A stretch of DNA of 20,402 nt, taken from assembly GCA_964352775.1 (NCBI GenBank), contig CAYGTK010000052.1, positions 1 to 20,402 on the forward strand, written 5' to 3'. The translations under genes and the position numbers were made by a program. Each line of letters begins with the position of its first letter. Position 1 is the first letter of the stretch. The stretch comes from CAYGTK01 sp964352775. Lineage in GTDB: Bacteria; Bacteroidota; Bacteroidia; Chitinophagales; CAIOSU01. The notes under the pieces are model-generated. The model ran no database searches, was not told the DNA's origin, and worked only from the letters and a program-made list of their open reading frames with translations. Positions 14,102 through 20,402 of the stretch are shown here, piece after piece.

Positions 14102-15679
14102 ATGGTTGACGTGAAACCGGATGAAATATCAGCGATATTGCGCGAGCAATTATCGAGCGCTAAAACTGCTACCGAATTAGAGGAAGTGGGTACCGTACTT
14201 CAAGTAGGTGATGGTATTGCCCGTGTATACGGCCTTACTCAAGTAGGTTATGGTGAGTTGGTGGAATTTGAGAATGGCGTTCGCGCTATTGCCTTGAACT
14301 TAGAAGAAGATAACGTGGGTGTAGTACTCATGGGTAGCTCTGATGAGATCAAAGAAGGTGATACCGTTCGCCGTACAGGTGTAATTGCCTCTATTAAAGT
14401 AGGTGAAGGTATGGTTGGCCGTGTAGTGAATACACTAGGTCAAACCATTGACGGTAAGGGACCACTAGAGGGTGACTTATACGAAATGCCATTGGAGCGT
14501 AAAGCACCTGGTGTTATCTTTCGTCAGCCAGTTACTGAGCCATTACAGACTGGTGTAAAGGCAATTGACTCCATGATACCTGTGGGTCGTGGTCAGCGTG
14601 AGTTGATCATTGGTGACCGTCAGACCGGTAAGTCTACTATTGCTATTGATACTATAATTAATCAGCGCGAATTCTACGATAAGGGTGAGCCTGTATTCTG
14701 TATATATGTTGCCATTGGCCAAAAAGCTTCTACTGTAGCATCAGTTGCTAAAACATTGGAAGATAACGGTGCAATGAAGTACACGGTTATTGTTGCAGCT
14801 TCTGCAGCAGACCCTGCACCACTTCAGTTCTACGCTCCATTTGCGGGTGTTGCCATTGGTGAGTTCTTCCGTGATACTGGTCGTCCGGCGTTAATAGTAT
14901 TTGATGATCTTTCTAAGCAAGCAGTTGCTTACCGTGAGGTTTCTCTTCTACTTCGTCGTCCTCCGGGCCGTGAGGCATATCCAGGTGATGTATTCTACCT
15001 TCACTCCCGTTTGTTAGAGCGTGCAGCAAAGGTTATCAATCGTGACGACATTGCTGCTCAAATGAACGACCTTCCCCCTTCATTAGAAGGAATGGTAAAA
15101 GGGGGTGGTTCATTAACTGCATTACCTATCATCGAAACCCAAGCGGGTGACGTTTCTGCCTATATCCCTACCAACGTGATCTCTATCACCGATGGTCAGA
15201 TCTTTTTGGAATCTAACTTGTTCAACGCTGGTGTTCGTCCTGCAATTAACGTAGGTATCTCGGTATCACGTGTGGGTGGAAATGCACAGATCAAGTCGAT
15301 GAAGAAAGTAGCGGGTACTTTGAAATTAGACCAAGCACAATACCGTGAGCTAGAGGCTTTCTCTAAATTCGGTTCAGACTTGGATGCTGCGACTAAAGCG
15401 GTACTAGATAAAGGTGCACGTAACGTGGAATTGTTGAAGCAAAATCAAAGCTCTCCACTACCAGTTGAGCACCAGATAGCTATCATCTATTGTGGTACTA
15501 AAGGTTTGCTTTCTGATGTTCCATTGAACAAAGTGAAAGCATTTGAAAAAGAATACTTAGGTCAGATGGAAGCACGCCACAAGGATGTGCTAAACACCTT
15601 GGCATCAGGTAAACTAACAGAGGAAGCGACTAATACGCTAGAAGAATTGGCAAAAGAACTTTCTAGCCAATATAAATAA
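14102..15679 (+). CDS. atpA: ATP synthase F1 subunit alpha
   Basis: Alpha alternates with beta in the catalytic hexamer and binds nucleotide at the non-catalytic sites. The 525-residue length is normal. The Walker A motif is GDRQTGKST at 171-179, the Walker B region is PALIVFDDLSKQAVAYREVS, followed by the family block PPGREAYPGDVFYLHSRLLE. The arginine that reaches into the neighbouring catalytic site is in ISVSRVGG (about residue 390). Codon use is markedly biased (many CGT and GGT codons), as expected of a highly expressed gene, and stronger than in the flanking ruvA or rluB genes. The partner beta gene (atpD) is absent from this operon. Confidence 0.98.
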   Translation: MVDVKPDEISAILREQLSSAKTATELEEVGTVLQVGDGIARVYGLTQVGYGELVEFENGVRAIALNLEEDNVGVVLMGSSDEIKEGDTVRRTGVIASIKVGEGMVGRVVNTLGQTIDGKGPLEGDLYEMPLERKAPGVIFRQPVTEPLQTGVKAIDSMIPVGRGQRELIIGDRQTGKSTIAIDTIINQREFYDKGEPVFCIYVAIGQKASTVASVAKTLEDNGAMKYTVIVAASAADPAPLQFYAPFAGVAIGEFFRDTGRPALIVFDDLSKQAVAYREVSLLLRRPPGREAYPGDVFYLHSRLLERAAKVINRDDIAAQMNDLPPSLEGMVKGGGSLTALPIIETQAGDVSAYIPTNVISITDGQIFLESNLFNAGVRPAINVGISVSRVGGNAQIKSMKKVAGTLKLDQAQYRELEAFSKFGSDLDAATKAVLDKGARNVELLKQNQSSPLPVEHQIAIIYCGTKGLLSDVPLNKVKAFEKEYLGQMEARHKDVLNTLASGKLTEEATNTLEELAKELSSQYK

Positions 15680-15685
15680 GCACGG

Positions 15686-16567
15686 ATGAGCGGTCAGTTA
15701 AAAGAAGTACGATTACGAATTGCCTCGGTAAAGAATACCCAGCAGATAACCAAGGCCATGAAAATGGTTGCGGCTGCTAAACTTCGTCGTGCACAAGACG
15801 CGATCGTTCGTATGCGCCCCTACTCTACCAAGTTGGAAGGTATTCTACAGAATATTGTTTCTAGCCAAGATGATGGAGTAGAAATTGCTTACGCTATGGA
15901 GCGTGAAGTGAAAAGTGCACTTATCGTTCTATTTACTTCCGACCGTGGTTTGTGTGGTGGTTTCAACTCTAACTTGATCAAAACTGCTAAGGCAGCTATT
16001 AAAGAACAATACGCTTCTTTAAACACCAAGGATATTCACGTTATAACCGTTGGTCGTAAAGGAGAGCAGAGTTTTGGTAAGCTAGACTACTCGCTAGATA
16101 CTACTCACACTGGATTAATGAGTGACATTAGCTTTGCAAATTCCGCTGTTGTAGCTGAAACTGTAATGGCAGACTACCTTGCTGGAAAATATGATGTAGT
16201 AGAGTTGGTTTATAGCCAGTTCAAAAATGCTGCCTCTCAAATTTTCACAACAGAGCGCTTTTTGCCAATAGCAAAAGTGGAAGCTAAAGAAGGAAGCAGC
16301 CCGGAAGTTGATTTCATCTTTGAACCAGGCCGTAAAGAGATCATTGAATCTTTACTGCCAAAGATCTTAAAGACACAATTGTTCAAAGCTTTATTAGATA
16401 CAAATGCTTCTGAGCATGGCGCTCGTATGACTGCTATGGATAGTGCGACAGAGAACGCTAACGAAATGTTGAAAGAACTTCGTATTAGCTATAACCGTGC
16501 ACGTCAAGCAGCTATTACAACTGAGCTTACAGAGATCGTTGCAGGTGCAGCGGCTTTGGAAGGATAA
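15686..16567 (+). CDS. atpG: ATP synthase F1 subunit gamma
   Basis: Gamma is the rotating central shaft of F1. The 293-residue protein has the two terminal helices that make the coiled-coil axle: an N-terminal one (RIASVKNTQQITKAMKMVAA, about 11-30) and a C-terminal one ending ARQAAITTELTEIVAGAAAL. The middle Rossmann-like domain includes LFTSDRGLCGGFNSNL. It starts 6 nt after atpA and is the last gene of the operon; a terminator hairpin follows 27 nt after the stop. In many other phyla atpD and atpC would come next; here the operon stops. Confidence 0.97.
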   Translation: MSGQLKEVRLRIASVKNTQQITKAMKMVAAAKLRRAQDAIVRMRPYSTKLEGILQNIVSSQDDGVEIAYAMEREVKSALIVLFTSDRGLCGGFNSNLIKTAKAAIKEQYASLNTKDIHVITVGRKGEQSFGKLDYSLDTTHTGLMSDISFANSAVVAETVMADYLAGKYDVVELVYSQFKNAASQIFTTERFLPIAKVEAKEGSSPEVDFIFEPGRKEIIESLLPKILKTQLFKALLDTNASEHGARMTAMDSATENANEMLKELRISYNRARQAAITTELTEIVAGAAALEG

Positions 16568-16594
16568 TAAGTGCTAACAGATACGTAATTTTAT

Positions 16595-16621
16595 AGCCAC
16601 GCCTAGTGTGTGGCTTTTTTT
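16595..16621 (+). terminator. Rho-independent terminator of the atp operon, touching the scpB start
   Basis: AGCCACGC (16595-16602) pairs with GTGTGGCT (16608-16615), including one G-T pair, around a 5-nt loop, and runs into seven T residues at 16615-16621. The next base is the A of the scpB ATG at 16622, so there is no spacer between terminator and start codon. Confidence 0.8.
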
Positions 16622-17212
16622 ATGAGTTTTACCCTACAACATATAGAGGCTATCATTTTTGCAGGCGAACATCCTGTAACTATCAATGAGATGGTGGAAT
16701 GCGTTCAATTAGCCTTTCCAGACGAGCCTGTAACCGATGATGATGTAAAGTCTGTATTAAATGATTTGAAAACCAAGTACGAAAGCGACCTGCATTCTTT
16801 TGAGTTGGTTAGAAGTGGTGGTGGTTATCAATTCTTAACAAAAGAAGACTATGCACCACTGATAGCTCAGTTCTTAAGTCATAAATCGAAGCGTAAGCTG
16901 TCAACTGCAGCTATGGAAGTATTATCCATAGTTGCCTACAAACAGCCCATTACAAAGGCCGAAATAGAGCAGATACGTGGCGTAAGCTGTGACTATACAA
17001 TACAGCGACTACTTGAAAAAGATCTAGTAGCTCCTGGCGGGCGAGCAGACTCACCAGGCAGACCCATTTTATACACCACCAGTCCAAACTTTATGGATCA
17101 CTTCGGAATAAATTCCGCAGAAGATCTTCCTAAACTTAAAGACCTGAGTTCTGAAATAGCATCGGAAATGGGCGAATCACCTAGCATACAAGAAAGTAAT
17201 GATGAAGCCTAA
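16622..17212 (+). CDS. scpB: Segregation and condensation protein ScpB
   Basis: ScpB dimers bind ScpA and regulate the SMC condensin ring that organises and separates chromosomes. From the ATG at 16622 the protein is 196 residues, the usual size. It contains two winged-helix domains; the second holds the hallmark LSTAAMEVLSIVAYKQPITK followed by EIEQIRGVSCDYTIQRLLEK. A longer reading from a GTG at 16610 would begin inside the terminator stem and add only MAFF, so I reject it. The tail after about residue 165 is acidic and variable. It overlaps the following rluB gene by 14 nt. ScpA and SMC are not in the window. Transcription must come from read-through of the atp terminator or from a promoter inside the preceding 50 bp; a weak TAATTTTA lies at 16586-16593. 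Confidence 0.93.
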   Translation: MSFTLQHIEAIIFAGEHPVTINEMVECVQLAFPDEPVTDDDVKSVLNDLKTKYESDLHSFELVRSGGGYQFLTKEDYAPLIAQFLSHKSKRKLSTAAMEVLSIVAYKQPITKAEIEQIRGVSCDYTIQRLLEKDLVAPGGRADSPGRPILYTTSPNFMDHFGINSAEDLPKLKDLSSEIASEMGESPSIQESNDEA

Positions 17213-18155
17213 ACGACCAGGAAAGAATTTCAGCAAGGGAAAAGGAAGAGGCGGGAAGTCTAAAGGACAACAAAATGTTAAGCCTGAAAGACCGACCAAA
17301 GAGCATCCTTTTAAAGCTTTCCAAAAGCAAAAACAACCCAAGCTTGATACTAAGAAGCTTCGATATGATAAGGAGCGAGAGGTTGAAAGACAACCAGCTA
17401 ACCAAAGAGCCACAACTCCAGAAGAACACCAAGAGCGCTTTGAAGAAATGCGATTGAATCGCTATGTAGCGCATGCAGGGGTAGCCAGTAGAAGAAAAGC
17501 AGATGAGCTGATAAAAGAGGGTAAAGTAACCGTGAATGGCAAAGTAGTAACAGAAATGGGCTACAAAGTGAAGGTGAAAGATAAGGTGAGTTATGAAGGA
17601 AAACAGCTGAATATTGAACGTAAGGTTTATATCCTTATGAATAAACCTAAAAATGTGATCACAACCACTAGCGATGAAAGAGGAAGGAAGACAGTGGTAA
17701 GCTTAACCGAGAACGCTGCACCAGGATTACGACTTTATCCAGTAGGAAGGTTAGATAGGAATACTACAGGTCTTATCATGTTAACTAATGATGGAGAGGT
17801 AGCGCAAAAGCTTTCACACCCAAGTTACGAGGTAAAGAAGATATACATGGCCACATTAGATAAGGAGATGGACGAGGAAGACTTCGTTAAGATAAAAGAT
17901 GGAATAACGCTTGAAGATGGGGCCATAAAGGTAGACCAGATAGCTTATACCGACCCCGATGATCTTAAGATAATAGGTGTAGAATTACATAGTGGTAAAA
18001 ACCGTATCGTTCGCCGAATATTCGAACATGTGGGTTATGAAGTGATAAAACTAGACCGTGTTTATTATGCTGGTTTTACCAAAAAGAACTTGCCTAGAGG
18101 ACGTTGGAGGCATTTGACTGAGAAAGAGGTCATAATGCTCAAGCATTTTAACTAG
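17199..18155 (+). CDS. rluB: RluB-type 23S rRNA pseudouridine synthase
   Basis: A 318-residue pseudouridine synthase of the RsuA/RluB/RluE/RluF family, most like RluB, which modifies helix 89 of 23S rRNA. Residues 1-80 are a Lys/Arg/Gln-rich disordered extension, probably RNA binding. An S4 domain follows at about 84-135 (MRLNRYVAHAGVASRRKADE). The catalytic domain has GRLDRNTTGLIMLTNDGE with the nucleophilic Asp at 186, then KLSHPSYEVKKIY and, near the end, GKNRIVRRIFEHVGYEV. Two ATGs are adjacent at 17199 and 17202 and either could be used. The start lies inside scpB with a 14-nt overlap, so translation is probably coupled. The exact target uridine is inferred from family resemblance only. 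Confidence 0.9.
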   Translation: MMKPKRPGKNFSKGKGRGGKSKGQQNVKPERPTKEHPFKAFQKQKQPKLDTKKLRYDKEREVERQPANQRATTPEEHQERFEEMRLNRYVAHAGVASRRKADELIKEGKVTVNGKVVTEMGYKVKVKDKVSYEGKQLNIERKVYILMNKPKNVITTTSDERGRKTVVSLTENAAPGLRLYPVGRLDRNTTGLIMLTNDGEVAQKLSHPSYEVKKIYMATLDKEMDEEDFVKIKDGITLEDGAIKVDQIAYTDPDDLKIIGVELHSGKNRIVRRIFEHVGYEVIKLDRVYYAGFTKKNLPRGRWRHLTEKEVIMLKHFN

Positions 18156-18793
18156 GGTTTAGTAACCAAAAAGCTTAGCCCGAAGGTTCCAAAAGCGTAA
18201 GAAGAATATCCAGCTTCTACAAAGAAGCCAAAGCGCTTCAATATCATGCTTCGCGCACCTAGGGAAACACCCCCACGCCAATCTTGATTAGCCTGAATAA
18301 CTTCCTGCTCAGCTTCTGCTGCATTAGATCGCACATAGCTGTAACCACCCCAGCCAGATATATATACATCAAGTAACTGCTTCTTTAAAGTCTTGTTGAA
18401 TAGTCGCTCAAACAATGGCATTAGGTGATAGCTACCCTTCAATCCAACTACATATTGGTGATACTTCACCCCAGAATTGGTATAAACAATTTGATCTATC
18501 TCCTGCTGATATTGACTTTTAAACTGTAAGTATGTAAAGATCGGTCCAACAGTGAAGTTTCTTCCTGGAGTAATATCCAAATGAATGTTTACTGGTAAAG
18601 TGGTGCTTCTACCTCTCAACGCCATGTAATTACTTACATTAATAATTACGCTACCTGGGCGCTGATAAAAGGGTTTGAACTCCTCTTTCTTATCCTTTGA
18701 GGTTTGATAGGTAACTTCCTCCTCATCATACTCTTGGGCAAATACAACAAATGGTAACGTTAGCAAAGCTAAAAGTAAAGCTAGATATTTCAT
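18152..18793 (-). CDS. Small outer-membrane beta-barrel protein of unknown function
   Basis: I do not recognise a named family. The 213-residue protein has a signal peptide (MKYLALLLALLTLPFVVFAQ), a charged stretch (about 21-42), then alternating hydrophobic and polar segments rich in Gly, Tyr and Phe: VIINVSNYMALRG, FTVGPIFTYLQF, YHQYVVGLKGSYHL, VYISGWGGYSYV, GGVSLGARSMIL, and a last strand FGLSFLVTKP. This pattern fits an 8-10 strand outer-membrane barrel of the porin-like or OMP_b-brl type. It diverges from serA (108 bp between start codons) and converges with rluB, sharing 4 bp at the stops. I saw no clear -7 element upstream on the minus strand. Confidence 0.7.
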   Translation of the reverse strand: MKYLALLLALLTLPFVVFAQEYDEEEVTYQTSKDKKEEFKPFYQRPGSVIINVSNYMALRGRSTTLPVNIHLDITPGRNFTVGPIFTYLQFKSQYQQEIDQIVYTNSGVKYHQYVVGLKGSYHLMPLFERLFNKTLKKQLLDVYISGWGGYSYVRSNAAEAEQEVIQANQDWRGGVSLGARSMILKRFGFFVEAGYSSYAFGTFGLSFLVTKP

Positions 18794-18875
18794 GTGTAGC
18801 GTATTGTGTGGATAATACCCCAGTCTATACGTACTAATTGCGAGCTTGTTACATTCGGGAATGTTCTGCTTTATT

Positions 18876-18883
18876 TACCTTTG
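18876..18883 (+). promoter_or_regulatory. -7 element of serA
   Basis: TACCTTTG matches the TAnnTTTG consensus exactly and lies 18 bp before the ATG at 18902. Transcription would begin near 18889-18890, leaving a leader of about 12 nt and excluding the upstream in-frame ATG at 18806. No good TTG lies at the usual -33 distance; the nearest, at 18846-18848, leaves a 27-bp spacer. Confidence 0.5.
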
Positions 18884-18901
18884 CCGCAAATAAGGAAACC
18901 A

Positions 18902-20131
18902 ATGAACGAAACTTCATACCCAAAGGATAAGATAAAAGTACTTCTATTAGAAGGTATTAATGATTCTGCCATAGAGACTTTCAAAAAGTCAGACTATATA
19001 AATGTAGAACGTTTGAATACGGCACTATCAGAAGATGATCTGATAGACCGTCTACAGGATGTTCATATACTAGGCATCAGAAGTAAAACTCAAGTAACCG
19101 CTAAGGTTATAGAAAATGCACCTAAGCTAATGGCCGTTGGTGCTTTCTGCATAGGGACAAACCAGATCGATCTAGGAGCTGCAACTGAGGCTGGTGTAAC
19201 GGTTTTCAATTCGCCTTTCTCTAATACACGATCGGTAGCTGAACTCATAATTGCCTATTCTGTTCTACTTATCCGTCGGATACCAGAGCGTGACCGTGCA
19301 ATACATAGAGGTGAGTGGCTTAAGGATTACAAGGGAAGCCATGAATTGCGTGGTAAAACCTTGGGGATAGTTGGTTATGGCCGAATAGGCTCTCAAGTAT
19401 CAGTTCTTGCTGAAGGATTAGGTTTACATGTCATTTATTACGACGTGGAGCCAAAGCTTCCACTAGGAAACGCTCATCAAAGTGTTGACTTAGAGGAACT
19501 GTTAAGAGAGTCAGATATCGTATCTCTTCACGTTCCTTCTACTGAACTAACAGCAAACTTGATAACTGCTGAAGAGATCGGTCAAATGAAGGAGGGCGGC
19601 ATTATTATTAACTATAGCCGTGGTAATGTAGTAGACATTGATGCATTAAGGTCAGCGCTCGAAAGCGGTCACCTAAAAGGTGCGGCTATAGATGTCTTCC
19701 CAGAAGAGCCTAAGTCTAAGGATGAACCGTTCAAATCTCCTTTACAGGGATTACAGAATGTCATTCTTACACCACACATCGGTGGTTCAACAGTTGAGGC
19801 CCAAGTTAATATTGGTATGGATGTAGCTACCAAAATGATAAACCTACTAGATACTGGTTCTACAATGGGGTCTTGTTCTATTCCTGCATTAGCACTACCG
19901 GTACAAGATAACGTGCATCGTCTACTACATATTCATGAAAACAAGCCGGGTGTATTGTCAGAGATAAACAGCATGTTATCCATGTCTGACTTGAATGTAG
20001 AAGGTCAGTATCTTAAAACCAATGAGAAGATAGGTTATGTAGTGGTAGATATAGCTACTGACGACCCTGATGCAGCTCTAGACAAACTACGTCAGGTGAA
20101 GCATACCATTAAAGCTAGAATACTTTACTGA
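18902..20131 (+). CDS. serA: D-3-phosphoglycerate dehydrogenase with C-terminal ACT domain
   Basis: SerA oxidises 3-phosphoglycerate to 3-phosphohydroxypyruvate with NAD, the first step of serine synthesis. From the ATG at 18902 the protein is 409 residues and lines up with E. coli SerA (410) end to end, starting YPKDKIKVLLLEG; an upstream ATG at 18806 would add 32 unlike residues and precede the promoter. The NAD motif is GYGRIG (158-163). Catalytic residues are Arg240, Glu269 and His292 (in LTPHIGGST), at the same numbers as in E. coli. The C-terminal ACT domain (about 338-409) keeps the serine-contact pattern HIHENKPG and Asn365 (E. coli His344, Asn346, Asn364), so feedback inhibition by serine is likely. 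It is a single-gene unit with its own terminator; serB and serC are not nearby. Confidence 0.96.
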   Translation: MNETSYPKDKIKVLLLEGINDSAIETFKKSDYINVERLNTALSEDDLIDRLQDVHILGIRSKTQVTAKVIENAPKLMAVGAFCIGTNQIDLGAATEAGVTVFNSPFSNTRSVAELIIAYSVLLIRRIPERDRAIHRGEWLKDYKGSHELRGKTLGIVGYGRIGSQVSVLAEGLGLHVIYYDVEPKLPLGNAHQSVDLEELLRESDIVSLHVPSTELTANLITAEEIGQMKEGGIIINYSRGNVVDIDALRSALESGHLKGAAIDVFPEEPKSKDEPFKSPLQGLQNVILTPHIGGSTVEAQVNIGMDVATKMINLLDTGSTMGSCSIPALALPVQDNVHRLLHIHENKPGVLSEINSMLSMSDLNVEGQYLKTNEKIGYVVVDIATDDPDAALDKLRQVKHTIKARILY

Positions 20132-20156
20132 TAGAAGACCTTAATAAACTACACCG

Positions 20157-20188
20157 AAGGCTCTAGATCATTTCTAGGGCCTTTTTTT
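20157..20188 (+). terminator. Rho-independent terminator of serA
   Basis: AAGGCTCTAGA (20157-20167) pairs with TCTAGGGCCTT (20173-20183) with one wobble pair, followed by a T-run to 20188. It lies 25 bp after the serA stop. Confidence 0.85.
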
Positions 20189-20300
20189 GCAACCATATTA
20201 GAAAATTCTAGTACTAGAGCTATTAAGTAAACAAGCTGCAAGCACTGGTGTGCTTTATTACCAAGTAAGCATTAGATAGGCCAAAGAGAAGTAGGTACAT

Positions 20301-20330
20301 AAAAAAAGCCATTCCAAAGTGGAATGGCTT
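20301..20330 (-). terminator. Rho-independent terminator of the rRNA operon
   Basis: On the minus strand AAGCCATTCCA (20330-20320) pairs perfectly over 11 bp with TGGAATGGCTT (20316-20306), with a 3-nt loop; counting the last two bases of the stem, seven T residues run to 20301. It lies just downstream of the 5S rRNA 3' end. It faces the serA terminator; the roughly 110 bp between them hold no gene, only a 12-bp palindrome TCTAGTACTAGA at 20207-20218. Confidence 0.85.
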
Positions 20331-20344
20331 ATATAATAAATTAA

Positions 20345-20402
20345 GTTGGCAGCGACCTACTCTCCCGCCTTAGCAGTACCATCGGCGCAACAGGGCTTAA
20401 CT
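20345..20402 (-). rRNA. rrf: 5S ribosomal RNA, 3' part (runs off the window)
   Basis: The minus strand reads the 3' half of a bacterial 5S rRNA: AGUUAAGCCCUGUUGCGCCG, then AUGGUACUGC, then GGCGGGAGAGUAGGUCGCUG and CC. GCGCCGAUGGUA and GGGAGAGUAGG.CGCUGCC are highly conserved 5S segments. The 5' half lies beyond position 20402, and 23S and 16S genes are expected further on. The exact 3' end (20345, give or take a few bases) is estimated. Confidence 0.93.

Noticed and set aside
16610..16621. GTG start for scpB at 16610
   Set aside because: It falls within the terminator stem and T-run and adds only four residues unlike the family.
17177..17474. Two overlapping hydrophobic minus-strand frames opposite the start of rluB
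   Set aside because: The hydrophobic character is what the reverse strand of a Lys/Arg-rich coding region gives; two frames overlap each other, and the sense gene is certain.
20207..20218. Perfect 12-bp palindrome TCTAGTACTAGA as an operator or attachment site
   Set aside because: It lies between two facing terminators with no nearby promoter or mobile gene; a single short palindrome in A/T-rich sequence is weak evidence.

Overview
The window looks like core chromosome of a Bacteroidota bacterium, probably Flavobacteriia-like. Evidence: the ruvA-sprA gene pair, a secreted protein with a type IX secretion (T9SS) C-terminal sorting domain, an OmpA protein with thrombospondin-3 repeats, an ATP synthase operon without the beta and epsilon genes, an AtpB with a long exported N-terminal region, and several TAnnTTTG -7 promoter elements. 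No transposase, integrase, phage gene or CRISPR array is visible.

Layout. Positions 1-6057 run on the minus strand: a sodium:solute symporter, then ruvA, then sprA. sprA encodes the giant outer-membrane translocon barrel of the T9SS. Its reading frame is cut by a TAG at 61-63, yet the same frame continues with SprA-like sequence to the window edge. From 6129 a divergent plus-strand gene encodes a 976-residue secreted protein: seven calcium-loop propeller blades, an ASPIC/UnbV domain, six cysteine-bearing ~51-residue modules and a T9SS sorting domain. It converges, 6 bp apart, on a minus-strand OmpA-family gene (9066-11459). From a well-formed promoter at 11553-11583 runs the plus-strand operon atpB-atpE-atpF-atpH-atpA-atpG (11616-16567), ended by a hairpin whose T-run directly touches the scpB start codon. 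scpB overlaps an rluB-type pseudouridine synthase gene. That gene converges on a small outer-membrane barrel gene so tightly that both TAG stops lie in one CTAG. A divergent serA follows, closed by a terminator. The window ends in the 3' part of a 5S rRNA on the minus strand, with its own terminator, so an rRNA operon lies beyond the right edge.

How they fit together. The ATP synthase operon supplies the F0 part and the alpha, gamma and delta subunits; beta and epsilon must be encoded elsewhere. SprA would carry proteins such as the propeller protein across the outer membrane, so the nonsense codon in sprA matters for that protein's export. ruvA, scpB, rluB and serA are housekeeping genes for recombination, chromosome segregation, rRNA modification and serine synthesis. 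I do not see a clearly new multi-gene system. The observations most worth checking are the sprA amber codon, the architecture of the propeller protein, the RNA structures around atpE and scpB, and a palindrome read as protein at 9005-9031.
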